Source of the DNA: Zantedeschia hybrid cultivar
Lineage: Eukaryota; Streptophyta; Magnoliopsida; Alismatales; Araceae
Length of the DNA stretch: 64,000 bases
Reading direction: 5' to 3'
NCBI GenBank assembly: GCA_030544215.1
Contig: JARZZO010000014.1
Coordinates: 18,138,234-18,202,233 of the forward strand
The position numbers and the translations under genes were made by a program. The notes below the pieces were generated by a model that worked only from the letters and a program-made list of their open reading frames with translations, searched no databases and was not told the DNA's origin. Shown here piece by piece: positions 10,773 to 23,700 of the stretch. Numbering within the stretch: position 1 is the first letter of the stretch; the number at the start of each line of letters is the position of its first letter.

Positions 10773-13700
10773 TTACATAAAATAACGCCGAAGGCGCTCC
10801 ACATTCCAGGTGCGAGGGAGAGGCTGGCCCGAAAGGGTTTCCAACCGATAAGCCCCTCGTCTGATTACTTCTTTGACCCGATAAGGTCCCTCCCAGTTGG
10901 GGGCAAGCTTTCCTGAGGCTTCGGCCGGTTTGGAAGCATGAGCATTCCTCAACACGAGGCTCCCGATTTCAAAGCTCCGGGGCTTCACTCGAGTGTTGTG
11001 ATACTTGGCCATGCGTTGCTGATAAGCTGCTAGCCGGATACGAGCCTTATCTCGGGTCTCTTCAATGAGGTCCAGATGATCTTTCAAGCCTTCTTCTTTG
11101 GCCTCCGGATTGTAGGCAACGACTCTGGGAGAGGGGAGGCCAATTTCCACTGGAATGATGGCCTCTATCCCATAAGCCATGCGAAATGGAGTTTCGCGGG
11201 TAGGATTTCGGCTCGTCGTCCGATAGGCCCACAGAACACTCGGCAGCTCCTCTACCCATCGGCCTTTGGCTTCGCCGAGGCGGGTTTTCAGTCCCTGCAG
11301 CAGGCTTCGGTTAGTGACTTCGACCTGGCCATTTGCCCGAGGGTGAGCTACCGAAGTGAACTTGTGGAGTATGCCGAAGCTGGCGCAGTTGTCGCTGAAT
11401 CGTCAGCTGTCGAACTGCTTTCCATTATCCGAGATGAGGGCCCGGGGGATGCCGAACCGGCAGATGATGGACTTCCATACGAAGTTCCAAGCATTGCTAT
11501 CGGTTATTGACGCGAGGGGTTCGGCTTCTACCCACTTAGTAAAATAATCTACCGCCACGATGAGGAATTTTCTTTGGCCGGTGGCGACGGGAAAAGGCCC
11601 CAGGAGGTCGATTCCCCATTGAGCGAAAGGCCAGGGGTCGGATAAGGGGGTCAGAAGGGTGGCTGCCTGGTGGATGAGGGAGCTAAACCTCTGGCACTGG
11701 TCACAGCGCCGTACGAGGGCTAAAGCGTCCTCTCGGAGCGTCGGCCACCAGTAGCCTTGCCTTAGAAGCTTGTGAACCAGGGCCCTTCCTCCCGCATGCG
11801 CTCCGCATACCCCTTCATGTACTTCTCTCGTGGCGTAGTCGGCTTCAGTCGGGCCGAGGCATCGCAACAGCGGTCGGCCGAATGACTTCTTGTATAACAC
11901 CCCGTCCAGAAGGAGGAAATGGGATGAGCGTTGCCGAATGTGCTTCGCCTCCCTTGAGTCTGGCGGGACTTCTCCTCGGAGGAGAAAAGCGACGAGGGGA
12001 GTCATCCATGTCTCGGCTTCGGCCTCAGTGATCTGCATGGCTTCAGGCTCGCCGAGGCTTGGTTCGGCGAGTTCCTCCACTAGGATCATTCGGCCTCCTC
12101 CCCCGTCTTGAGTCGACGTCAGTCGGGAAAGTGCATCGGCTCGGGCATTCTCGGCTCTCGGGATCCTCACGATTTCATAAGAATCGAATTGAGCGAGGAT
12201 CTTGCGAGTCACCTGGAGATAAGATGCCATGATCGCGTCCCGAGTCTCGTATTCTCCGGAAATGTGGCTGGCGATCAGCTGAGAATCGCTAAAGGCCTTC
12301 AGATTCCGGGCGCCGAGCTTCTTCGCGGCCCGGAGGCCAGAAATGAGAGCTTCGTATTCGGCGGCGTTGTTAGTTGCTGGAAAAGAGAAATGCAAAGCAT
12401 ACTCCGTGACAACTCCTTCGGGCGATGCCAGGATCCAACCCGCGTCGCTGCCCGTGGAGCATGCGGAGCCGTCTACAAAGAGTTGTCATTCGTCTGCTGG
12501 CGTAGGAGCCGAAGTTCCTTCGGCTTTGGGCGCATCGGCCTTCGGCTGAAACGCCGAGATAGCGCCGGGAGTGAGCTCGGCGATGAAGTCTGCTAACGCC
12601 TGGGCTTTTATTGCTACTCGAGGCGCGTAGGAGATGTCGAATTCTCCTAGCTCAATCGCCCACTTTGCCAGCCTGCCGGATACCTCCGGTCGGGAGAGAA
12701 TTTGCCTCAGGGGCTGGTCGGTAAGAACTTTTACCGAATGAGCAAGAAAATAAGGCCGGAGCCTCCTCGCGGACGAGACGAGGGCCAGAGCCAACTTCTC
12801 CAGGGCAAGATAGCGGAGTTCTGCTCCTTGAAGGGCTCGGCTGGTATAGTAAACTGGCTTCTGAACGCCATCTTGTTCTCGGACGAGGACGGCGCCGAAA
12901 GCCATCTCGGAGACTGCGAGGTACAGGCTTAGCGGCTCCCCGGGGACCGGCTTGGACAGAATGGGGACTTTGGAGAGATAGGCTTTTAGCTGGTCGAAGG
13001 CCGCTTGGCACTCATCCGTCCAGTCGAAGCTATTGGCTTTCTTCAGCAGCTTGAAGAAGGGGAAACAGTAGTCTGCCGCCCTCGACATGAAGCGGCTTAG
13101 GGCTGCGATCCTCCCGTTCAGCTTCTGCACCTCTCGAAGGTTTGACGGGGGGCGCATTTGAATGATGGCCAAAACCTTTTCGGGATTAGCCTCTATCCCT
13201 CAGCGAGTAACCATGTAGCCGAGGAACTTCCCGGAGGCTACCCCGAAGGCGCATTTGGCCGGATTCAGCTTCATCTTGTACCGCCGTAACGTGGAGAAGG
13301 TTTCGGCTAGGTCGGCCAAGTGGTCCTTGGCAACGCGGCTTTTCACCAGCATGTCGTCGATGTAGACCTCCATCTTGCGGGCGATTTGTGGGGCAAAGAC
13401 CTTATTGACGAGGCGCTGAAATGTCGCGCCGGCATTCTTCAAACCGAAGGGCATCCGGGTATAACAATATAAGCCCAGATCGGTTGTGAAGCTAGTTTTA
13501 CTCTCATCATCCGGATGCATCCGGATCTGGTGATAGCCTGAATAGGCGTCGAGGAAGCTTAAGAGCTCGTGGCCGGAGGTTGCGTCCACCACCTGGTCTA
13601 TCCGAGGCAGCGGGAAGCTATCCATCGGACAGGCCTTATTGAGGTTGGTGAAGTCCACGCACATTCGCCACTTGCCATCCTTTTTTGGCACCATCACCAC

Positions 13701-16286
13701 GTTGGCGATCCAGTCCGGATGATGCACCTCTCGGAGATGTCCGGCGTCCAGCCCCTTCTGTACTTCGGCTTGAATGGCGGCTCTCCTTTCTTGATTGAAG
13801 GTGCGCCGCTTCTGCTTTACCGGGGGCTGGTCAGGATCGGTATGGAGTCGGTGCTCTGCTACCTCCGGGTCAACCCCAGGCATGTCCGCCGGAGACCAGG
13901 CGAAGACGTCGAGATTCTTTTTCAAGAACTCAGTGAGCTTTTCTGCTTCAGTCTTTTCTAGGCCAGAGCCTATCATCAGGATCCGTCCTTCGCCTCCCGG
14001 AATCGGAATGGCGAGGAGTGCTTCTCCCGGAGATGCCTCGGCTGATGATTCGATTGCTAGGGTTTCGGTTGCAGCCTTCCCTTTGACCGAGATCATGTAG
14101 CACCGCCGGGCTGCTTCTTGATTCCCTCTGGCCTCGCCTATTCCATGACTGGTATGAAACTTCAACTTCTGATGGAAAGACGAAGGCACGGCTCCTACCC
14201 CGCCGATTAGCCTTCGGCCGAATATGGCGTTGTAGGCCGAATCGACTTTTACAACGGCAAAGTCCGTATCAACGGTTAATTGCCGGGGGCCGGAGCCTAA
14301 AGTTACAGGGAGCCGAACAATACCCTCTACTCGGCAGGGCGAACCGTTAAAACCGAAGAGGGGGCCCCGGTGAGGTTTCATATTAGCCTCACTCAATCCC
14401 ATTTTTTCAAAACAATCATAAAACAAGATGTTTGAGGCGCTTCCATTATCGACAAATATTCTATGTACATCGTAGCTATTTATTACAGCATTTATGACGA
14501 GGGCGTCGTCGTGAGGGACCTGAATATCAGTCAGGTCTTCTGAGCCGAAGGTGATATCTTCTTGGCGATGCCGCTTCGGCTCGACGTCAATTGCCGCTAT
14601 AGTGGCAGAGCTGCGCTGCCGTGGCCTTGATCCTTCTCCTAGCCCTCCGGATATCATCATGATAGACCCAGAACTGGGTCTTTGATGGGATGCCTCTATC
14701 GGGGCCGAGGTGACCTTTGGCGGAGGAGTGGCTTCTGCCACCGGGGGTTGCTGCCTGGGCGTCGCTGGGACGTCTCGGTTTCGCTGCGGCGAGGGCTGCT
14801 CTCATCGGTACTGCGGCAGTCTTCCCTCCCGGATGAGGCGGTCGATTTCCTCTCGGAGCTGCCGGCACTCATCTGTCGTGTGGCCGATCTCCCGGTGATA
14901 TTCACAGTATTTGCCGGGGTCCCTTCGGCGAAGATCCGTCTTCAGGTGATCTGGTCGCCTAATCATACCCTTCACCTCCATGAGCATACGGGAAGGGGGA
15001 GCAGGTAGGGGTAAGTACCGCTGTTGCGGATCTCGTCGCCTTTCCTTGTCCCAATCTTCCCGGCGGTACCGCTTTCGAGAGGGCTCTTGGTCTTCTGGCC
15101 GAGGTCGGGCTACCTGGGGGGCAGGCGCCGAGGCTGCTTCGGTCGCGCCTTTACCTCTGGACATCATCAGGGCCTCGCGGTTGATATATTTATGGGCTCG
15201 GACCACGAGGTCCTGGAAGGTAGGGGGATGGCGTTTCCCGATGGAGCCGAGGAGCCCTTCGTCCCGACACCCGCTGATCACGGCCGAGACCGCGATCGAG
15301 CTGTCGAGGTTCAGGATTTGGGCTGCCTCGGTCCGGAACTTGGTGAAGTATTCCTGAAGAGTTTCGGTGGGGCCTTACCGAATGGCTAGCAGGCTGGCGG
15401 AGGTTTTGCATTGTCGGGTGGCATCATAAAACTGGTCGATGAATAACTGGCCCAACTGGACTAAGGAGTGGATGGAGTTGGGGGCCAGTGTCTCGAACCA
15501 GGTGAGGGCGGTTTTCTCAAGAGTGAGGGGAAAAAGTCGGCAACGGACTGCCTCGGGGACCCCTCGGACAGAGAGGTAGGTGTTGAACCTCTGGAAGTGA
15601 CAGACCGGATCTGTCATTCCGTCGTAGAGGGGGCCTTTTGGCAATTTAAAGTTAGGAGGTACCTCGACAGCCAGGAGTTCTGCCGTGAACGGGGTCTGCT
15701 CCAGGATGTTGCTGGCAAGAGGTGCCCCGTATGGCCGGGACACCATCTGCTGCATTTCCTTGCGCATTGCCGTCAGTCGCCGGTCCAGGTCCGGGGCGGT
15801 TGAGGTAGCTACTGATTGTCCTCCAGTCCGGTCCGGACGGAATTCCGACGAAGCATAGCCCTGCTCCGTCAGGCGGTCAGCGCGAGGAGCTCGGGCAGGT
15901 AGTGCCGAGGGCTCGTTGCGTGCCGTAGCAGTTTCGGCAGGGGAAACCGGCGCAGGAGTTGGCCGAAACCTCGCATCTTGGACCGGACAGAGTGGAGGGA
16001 GTGGTACTTGTTGAGGAGGCTGGCCCAGCAGTCCCATGCGCTGGGCGATGGCGGACACCATCTCCTGTAGAGGTGCCAGGGAGGTGACGGCTGCGGCCAG
16101 CGTAGCTACTTGCTGCTGGAGCAATCCCACCCGGTCGTCTCCCGCAGCGTGCGACTCTGGTATGACTGGCAGAGTCGCGCCTGGCGGGGCGGACGGGGCG
16201 CCTTCAGAGTGTTGTAACTGCGCGGAGGCTTCCCGCGTCTCTGCTTCGCTTTGTCCGGATCGCCGGGTGACAGGTCGTTGAGACAT
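10773..16286 (-). pseudogene. Tat gag-pol polyprotein, one frame with five nonsense codons
   Basis: From ATG at 16286 to the stop at 10773 all segments share one frame, about 1837 codons with no frameshift. The order is Gag, a CCHC-like knuckle (CEYHREIGHTTDEC, 14906-14865), aspartic protease with FVDNGSASNILF (about 14430-14460), reverse transcriptase with YIDDM (13364-13350), RNase H with NNAAEYEALISGL (near 12370), integrase zinc-binding HHCC (about 11690-11830) and the DDE core (VDYFTKWVEAEPL, ISDNGKQF, HPRANGQVEV). In-frame stops are TAA 15375-15377, TGA 14802-14804, TGA 13200-13202, TGA 12486-12488 and TGA 11403-11405. At four of the five the family context suggests a Gln, Arg or Trp codon one transition away. 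The copy is therefore inactive but intact in structure. Confidence 0.93.
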
Positions 16287-16304
16287 GACTTGTTTGTGTG
16301 TTTT

Positions 16305-16319
16305 CCACAGACGGCGCCA
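16305..16319 (-). other. Primer binding site of the Tat element
   Basis: On the minus strand, two bases after the 5' LTR end, the sequence is TGGCGCCGTCTGTGG. TGGCGCCGT matches the complement of the plant tRNA-Asp 3' end as used by Tat and Athila elements; the rest is the variant typical of Tat copies. Confidence 0.8.
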
Positions 16320-16321
16320 CG

Positions 16322-17199
16322 TGATGTAGACTGGATCTATCACGACTGGACTCCGAAGACGGAATCCGAAGATAATGGATCCGGAGCTGGGTCGGATCGA
16401 TGCAAGAGGCCCGACGGGGATCCGGAAGGTGATAGAGGCAGAGACGAAGCCGAAGGTCCGAGGCCGAGGGTGGCTCGGTCGGTTGCTGGCTTGCTTTCGG
16501 AAGGCGGGGCCGAGGCTCCTTCGGTTGGGATGCAGCCTGCGCACGGCGTCGAGACCGGTGAGAGGAATCCGAGGTCGGTGGCCGAGACCGACTCGGGGAG
16601 GTCGGCGATGATTCGAACCGAGCCCCTGCAGGAGGGAAAGAAGAAGAAACCGGTCAGCAGGAGTCCCGGGCTTCGGCCCTTAGGAACCCCCTCCGACGGT
16701 CAAGTTAACTTCTGAAGAAGATTCGATTCAGAAGGCAAAAAGTAGCTTTAATGCTTTTAGGACTATAGTCCTTGAGGGTCTCGGAGGCATAGAATTGCAT
16801 ACATTTGGCAATAAATAGCGGTGTATTTATAGCAGAGGATAGAGGATGGTTAACGGTGACAGCCGATATAAGACTATGTCCGGGCTTACTGGTAAACCGC
16901 CATAGTGCCTAGTCCTCCACCTGAGTGAGCCGGACTCGGCTATCGGGCCGAAGGGGGTTGGGCCGTTGATGGGCCGAAGCCTGCTGGGCCTGGGGCTGCC
17001 GGGCTGCTACCGGGCCGTAGGCTGATGGGCCGCTGACGGGCTGAAGCCTATTGGGCCGGGAGCAACGGTGCCGCTTACGGGCCGAGAGCTGTTGGGCCGC
17101 TGATGGGCCGAAGGCTCCCTGAGGACCTTGTACTGCTGCTGCTGGACTGAACTGGGTTTGAGCTTAATTTAATGGGCCGAATCGAATTCTGCCTCATCA
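16322..17199 (-). repeat. 5' LTR of the Tat element
   Basis: 878 bp, near-identical to 5478-6355. As the upstream LTR for minus-strand transcription it should hold the gag-pol promoter: TATAAAT is the reverse complement of 16825-16831, in the context CTATAAATACACCG. Gag begins 36 bases inside the element from the LTR end. Confidence 0.92.
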
Positions 17200-17204
17200 A
17201 GAGT

Positions 17205-17587
17205 ATTTCAAAAACACTCTTCATACTTAATTTTTTCCATTCCCCAGAGAGAGGTGATGTTGGAAAATTTCTTCCCCTGTTTCTGCACTGACAAGGTCCG
17301 GATTCGATCAACATTGGCTTCTGTCTTGTTTGCTCTCCTGTTTGTCGCATCTACCGTCAGATCCACAGACCAGACTACAGCTTAGCACACAGTTGCTATA
17401 ATTCTCTACAAGCCTGCCACGGAAATACCTACAGTGTATGCTGTACATTTTTCTTCTCCTATGCCTTATAGAGAAATACTTGCTGCGCTGTCTTAATTTG
17501 CTGATAATGCAGCACGCCCACTATCCAATTGATGGGTCAGCTAGGCTGTGATAACTGTATTACTACTCATATTTGCAGCTGGCATTA
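17205..17587. other. Intergenic, nothing recognised
   Basis: Flanking sequence right of the Tat insertion. No coding region, RNA gene or repeat recognised. Confidence 0.4.
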
Positions 17588-17921
17588 AGGGGTTGTTTGT
17601 TTTAATGAAAAACTTTGTAAATCATCGATTTTAAAGTCATTGGTTTGAAAATAAGTTAAATTTTTTTATTTTAGAATCAAGAAGTATTTGTTTAGTAATT
17701 TGTAAAATAAAATAAGAGAAATATTTAAATCTTCTTGTTTCGGTTTAAAATAAAAATCTACTGTAAACTAAAACAAGAGAAATGAACTGTCAAGTGGACA
17801 GACAAGGTTCATACATGATTTTATTTTATATTATTTTATATCATGTCAAACAATTGAAAATACTATAAAATAAAATAATTATTTTAAATTACGCTACTTT
17901 ATGTTAAAACAAACAACCCTT
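17588..17921. mobile_element. MITE with GGGTTGTTTGTTTTAA inverted termini
   Basis: The left terminus aaggggttgtttgttttaa is mirrored at the right by ttaaaacaaacaaccctt, identical apart from one G in the run. The 334-bp interior is AT-rich and non-coding. The flanks look like tta (left) and tga (right), so a PIF/Harbinger-type 3-bp duplication is possible but not clean. Confidence 0.6.
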
Positions 17922-20162
17922 GAATAGAAGAGTCACGTGCGGGCGAACCTGATGCCCTGGATTTATTCTCTAGATCTTATTAGAAGAAAAAGCTTATTTA
18001 TTAATAGAGTGAACCTCTTTTCATTTATAAGTAAATTTTTTATTTAATAAGATTTAAAGACCCATATAAAAATTCAAAAAAAGAGGTCCTCGATGCGATC
18101 TTGGCAACTTCTTCAAACTTGCGCACGGGCCTAGCCTAGGTGTCACGTCAGCCAAATCTGGCCCATGCATTTGAAATTTGGCTCAACTAGTAAAATTATC
18201 TTTTATTTTCGTAGAAAGAAAAAGCCTTATGTGAGACTCGATCATAAGCACTCCCTCTCCACCATTAACAAATGACGATGGATATCGTTTTGCACACTTT
18301 ATCTTATTATTTTTATTAATTAATTGATATATATGGAAGGCTAAGGGTGATGAATAATACTTGTTGTAATGTTTTGCGAGTTGTAAGTAGAACTTGTACA
18401 AATGTCTAAGACACTTCGGAGTTGACTTAAAAAAAATAAAATAAAATAAAATTCATTTTTTACTCACTACAATGTCGTTGTATGCAACACGCAGGAGCAA
18501 TATTATAGTAAGTACCACTCATCGGTGAGAGAATTAACCCTCCTCCTAACCCACTGACTTAGAAGATGGGTCCAACTGTCCAAGTGGGTGATGCTCGACA
18601 TGTCCTAGTATGATAACATCATAAAAAGAATAATGTTTATTGTACTAAAGGTCAGTGTAATAAACTAAGTCATCTTACAATGTAAGATGCTATTAGTCCA
18701 TATGGATAGGTGACACATGGGTCAGATAGTTTTTTTTACATGTGAATCAAACAAACATTAAATGTAAGTACATGATTCTAAGCATGACAAATATATGTGG
18801 ACATAAAAAATATTTCATGTGCCTGAAAAATATTTATCATCTCTACGTATTTGTGTATAGATTTTTGGGCGTGACAAATATTTTGTAGACATAACAAATA
18901 CTTCATGAGCATAACAAATAGTCTTTGTCATGTCCATGAAATATTTATTATCCTTAAAAATATTCGTCCTCCCTACACGTGTAGGCGCACCTACATATAT
19001 TTGTCATGTCTATAATTTTGCACCCACATTTAATACTTATTTGATTCACTTGTAAAAAAATTGAAAATGCTAGGCAGACAGGAAATGTTCTCCATTTTCT
19101 TTACCCAGCTGATGTAGATGTGTGGGATAGGTTCCCATCATTAATCACTTTCTAACAATTTTGCAACCTTTAAAGAGGTGAAAAAATTGGGTAAGATCTC
19201 CTGTCATCCTAACACTGCTAAAAAAAAGGTTGTCTAACCCATGTAACATCTGTTCATATAGATCAATGATATTTTACATTATAAAATAAATAAACTTATT
19301 TTATTGACCCTCAGTGTAACAAATATTACGCTTATATAAGTTAACTCAAATTTGTAAAATTTTCTGTGCAACGATACAGCCACTTCACACCCGAAAGAAA
19401 GGCTGCATCATTCTTTTTTTTTTCACATGTTTCTACCATGCATTAAGCGAGGACGGCCCATCATCTCCAAATGAGGGAAAATAATTAACTAAGAGAGCTT
19501 CATGTTTAACATACCTTAAATTATCAGAAAATATTTCTCGGTCATCTTTTTTGTATTCAACTGGATCATGCATCCAATCATTAAATACAATATTTTTTTG
19601 TCTTCTTTTACCTGTATAAAATCAGACAGACATTACTTTTGATGTTAGAGCCAAGGTCTTTAAGCTAAGGTCATGTCACGCATGGAGAGATTCTCTTCCA
19701 AAAACATGTAGCAACAGGTCTAGTGTTGTAACTTAAATAGTTTTAACGAACACCAGAACATGACAAGAGCAACATACGGATACCAGTCCCATGTGAATGT
19801 AGTAGACAATCACAAGTGGTTTTTCTAGTTCAAACGTCATCCATAATGATGCACCGATTTGGGGTTACCTGCATTAATAGAAGTCTTAATTTTCCTGCAT
19901 CTGTCTCCCAGCATATGTTCTGTACGATCATCTCTTGACCACGCTATGGACAAGGAGTCACATTCTTTGTGGGTCTAGCTAGTGAACTGGATAAAGATGA
20001 ACTATCTTCCTAATTATATAATTAGAGGCCAACATTTTGCAAACAAGAGGGATACCCTATTAAGTTTTGATGCATAAACTTGCTTAAAACATTAATTACA
20101 GATTTGTAATTGTAGAGGTGTTGAGTTGTCGCATCGAATAAATGCATAGGAAAAAGATACAT
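17922..20162. other. AT-rich intergenic DNA
   Basis: No gene. Between about 18780 and 19020 there are scattered repeats of gacataacaaatatt and catgacaaatatttgt type on both strands, and near 18640 and 19310 similar strings ggtcagtgtaata and ccctcagtgtaac occur. These hint at old non-autonomous elements whose borders I could not fix. Confidence 0.3.
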
Positions 20163-20734
20163 TCTAACAATTTTCAAATATAATTAAGTTGTATCTCTAA
20201 ATATCGAGACGTCTTTTCGAGTATTAACTCAATTTATTATAAGAATTTTATGGTTAAACGTGTTTAGTCAGAAGTAGTTTTGAGATTGGTGATCACTGGA
20301 AAAGTCTCCACTCTTGAGCCAATTACTACTAAAAGGACAAAATCGTTAAGCTCATGAGCCAAAATGGATAATATCTTAATGTTGTAGAGTAATGAGCCTA
20401 TAGAGGTTACCTTTAGAGTCTTACATGTCTGGTAGTATAGTCGTAGGCTAAGAAACATAGCAATCATGATCTCACCTATATAAGGAGAATAGAATGTAAC
20501 AACTTTCAAATATAATTAAGTTGTATTTTTAAACATCAAGATGCATTTTCGAATATTGGGTTGGTTCTTTATAATAAATTTACAGATAAACGTACTTAAC
20601 CAGAAGTAGTATCAGAATGGGTGACCACTTGAAAGTCTTCGCTCTAGAACTAATAACTATTAAAAGGCTAAAATCGTAAGGCCCAGAGACCAAAGCAAAC
20701 AATTCTTTGATGTTATGGAGTGCAAGACGTTACA
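20163..20734 (+). mobile_element. Cassandra-like TRIM retrotransposon with 5S-like LTRs
   Basis: Two diverged direct repeats (about 20163-20412 and 20495-20734) flank an internal part of roughly 80 bp. The second begins TGTAACAACTTTC and ends GACGTTACA. Between them lies ctggtagtatagtcgtagg, which resembles the tRNA-Met PBS TGGTATCAGAGC plus following bases. Just before the second repeat is the purine tract aaggagaatagaa. Each repeat contains sequence similar to the 3' half of plant 5S rRNA, clearest at 20585-20642 (gtagtatcagaatgggtgac). LTRs carrying 5S rRNA-like sequence, a Met PBS and almost no interior define Cassandra TRIMs. This copy is old and both LTRs are badly diverged. Confidence 0.65.
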
Positions 20735-23700
20735 CACATAGAACCTTGGCCGACTATGTGGATCTTCTTTGATTTCTTCCTCCTACAAGGACGAAGAGAA
20801 GACAATTAGAGGGCCCCAATTTTTGTCGGGGTTCACCCTTCAATACCTAAGTTAGAGGTTGTCTGAAGGAAAAAATTCTATTAAGCAGAGTTTTGCACAT
20901 GGGTAAGTAGAGCTTATCTTACTGGGTAGGAAGGTTTAAGGCTTTTAAGGGTGCCTCCGACTGGGAACCAGTGGCTATGTACCCCATGAAGGATGAAACA
21001 TGTCGACCCCTTTGAGTGCCACAGAGGTGTCATGCAAAGCCTCCCGGGTTTAGTAGTTTCAAATCCCAATGTTGGTAGGGCCAATTCACCATGGTTTGGA
21101 ATGAGTTGCTATGTTGATGGTGACGGGATTGGCCGCAACATATCTTCATGCTGGCGGTGGCTCATGATGGTGCTTTCTACTCTTGGACGCCATATGCTTG
21201 GCAATTGTGTGACACAAGGTCCTTACACGTGTAAAGGTGCATTGATGTAAGTACGTGGCTGCTAGGTCCCTGCGAGTATTCCTCTAGCCCTCAGTTCCTG
21301 GTGGTCGGGGAGGTTAGTCCGTTGCCTCAGGTTCTCAGGTTGAGGGTCAGGGGATGGCCCTGTGTTGCTCTCCCGAGGGTGCTGTCTATCCTGGGCCACA
21401 TGCCTTATGAGCTCCTTTACGCGCGGGGACCGTTCATTAATAATTTCACGTTGATCATCTATGGTACAATTGTATCAGTAAAGCCAATTGTTCATTGGTG
21501 AATAATTGGTACCGTCTAGTCGTCAGGCCGCCTCATGGGAAATTTGGCCATTACGGTCGAAATGGAAACGATTTTTTTTTCCTCTTAGGAACAATTGGAA
21601 TTTATCTCAAACATCTTCCAATATAATTATATGAAGCTAACAAATGCTATGCCCAGTGCACAAATGTGAGTAATCTTACATTATATCTTCACAAATGTTC
21701 TAGATATCTTGATTGTAAGGAAAAAAAAAAATGGACCATCCTTGTTGTGCTTTCGAATTTGCTTCGTTGGAAAATCTTCCAATTAAATCATGTTTGAATT
21801 TGAAACACAATGACCAAACAAAATTGAGTAGGCTATCAAGAAAAAAAAAAAGGCTATACCTGCAAATATGTTAAGCATACATCAATAGCAAAAAATGAAC
21901 TGATATATGTATAGACTTTTCCTCATCTAAATTACTGCTCCAAATATATTTTACAAGTTTCTTCATATGACAGATACTGAAGTTAATATACTAACTTAAT
22001 AGTCTAGCACGCCTCCTTATGTATGAATTAACTTAAATCCTATCATGTCAAAAATGCCAAACGTCAGATGCATAACCCAAGATCAAAATCATAAATTGAC
22101 TTATAATTGAGAGTAGAGAGCTATAAAACTCATCATTGAATATTAGACTATTCTAATGTACCTTCTTATGTAAAAGTTCATACTAGTCCCTATTATATGG
22201 AGAATGTTGAATGCCACCGTTCATAGCTCAAGAAATACAATTGTAGGATCTAGTACTATGTTGACATTATTGACTAACTCGATAATTTAAGCCATTAAGC
22301 GCATGGGCTCTATTCTTTAGGCATATTTTGTATTATCCTTTAGCCACTGTAAGAGTATTGTAAAATTGTAACGTGCTAACTTACCTATAAGTTAACTTGG
22401 TCCTTATCACGTGGATAATGATAAGCACATGATTAGAAACTTCCTTCTCGTTTCCAATCCTGCGCTCTTCAACCCAACCTACCTACTTCCGTTCCATTCA
22501 TCTCTTTAGTAGCTCATTCTTTTTCTTTTCCTTGCCTATCCCCCCCCCTCTTTCCTTTTTTTGTTGCAAGTTTGCCCTTTTTGTCTCTAGGCCCTCCTGA
22601 TAGGACCTTACCCAGCAAACAGGAGTTTGACTAGTCTTCGACTCCGACATATTATTCTCCCTATTGTGTTTTCTTTTGTATTGTGCTTACTTCTTAGGTG
22701 CGCTTTGCTTGGCCGGTCGTTTAAGGGTTTTACTGGAGTTCTTTGCTGCATCTATCGTAGTTCTAAGCTGATCTCAAATCGAGATTTTGGAGATTGGTGG
22801 CGATGCTCGAATTATGCGCATATCAAGTTGTCCTTGGGGGCATATGTTTTTTAGCATCCTCCGTTAGACTGCTTGTTATCACAATGTTTTCTGATCATCT
22901 TCGTTGGCTTCTCCATGGAGGCTCTTCTTCATCCATGCAAACCATGATCTTGGTGGTGGCTCTTGTCAATTTGATTGGGTGGCAACCTTTGGTTGTTAGA
23001 TGGCTTTCTCGATATCATATGTACTTTGGCTTTTACCTAGTGTATGGGCTTGTATTGTTCCAACAAAGTCCATCATTGTGTTATGTCCATGTTCCATCCC
23101 CCTCTCTTACTACATGTTGTCTTATTTTTCTATCTTCTTTATTATCTCTTGTATTCCTTCTTTGCCTCTTGGTTAAATGAAAAGTAACTTTCATGCTAAA
23201 AAAAAAAAAAGAAGAAAGCGAGAGAGGTTTGATTTTTTTGTACAAAAGAATGTTTTCCTAAGTTTAGAGGTAGAATTCATTTTAGTTTTTTTTTTTGACG
23301 TAGGGAACAAGACCTTTTCCTTAATTGTTTATTTTTTTTTCTAAGGGTATGTTTCTTGGTTAATGAAAAATATTTATTCCCTGAAAAAGGGAAATTTTTT
23401 CTTCCAAAAATCCTTTCATTTTTATTTTGCATGCTAGAAGTTACTGGAAAATGTCAAATCTCACATGGGATAGTGCCAAATCTTACACATTGGAAAAGCA
23501 GAATCAGAACTATGGAAAGTTAGAGAGTAAACTCTTTTTCCCTTTAGAAAACTTTTCATGAATCTAGGGGTAAGAAAATTTTTAAGATAATTTCTGAAAT
23601 TCTTAAATCTCTAATCTAAAGAAAATAACCTTCATTATAAAATAATTCATTCCTTATTTTTAAAGAGTCTAATTCCCATAAGTGCTGGTGAGGAGGGGAC

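Larger units (their letters stand above)
5473..17204 (-). mobile_element. Ty3/gypsy Tat-lineage LTR retrotransposon, nearly complete
   Basis: The element is about 11.7 kb and transcribed on the minus strand. It has two 878-bp LTRs (5478-6355 and 16322-17199), both bounded by TGATG...CATCA in window orientation. The flanking pentamers are ggagt (5473-5477) and agagt (17200-17204), a target duplication with one mismatch. Internal order on the minus strand: PBS, gag, protease, reverse transcriptase, RNase H, integrase, minisatellite, an antisense spliced gene, PPT. A PBS starting TGGCGCCGT and an extra ORF downstream of integrase in antisense are known hallmarks of the Tat clade (Retand, Grande, RIRE2-like). 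By eye the LTRs differ at roughly 25-30 positions, nearly all transitions, so insertion is fairly recent. All coding regions carry nonsense codons, so this copy is not autonomous. Confidence 0.93.

Noticed and set aside
15375..16544. Gag frame starting at 16544
   Set aside because: The first 86 codons lie in the LTR and across the PBS. The likely Gag start is the ATG at 16286, just inside the element.
20585..20642. Possible functional 5S rRNA gene
   Set aside because: Only the 3' half is recognisable, it is heavily mutated, and it is repeated once in a TRIM-like arrangement, so it is a retroelement-borne derivative.
22794..23180. 128-codon hydrophobic frame resembling a membrane protein
   Set aside because: T-rich DNA yields Leu/Phe/Ser-rich chance frames. 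There is no conserved domain, and the sequence ends in a poly-A tract typical of retroposed DNA.
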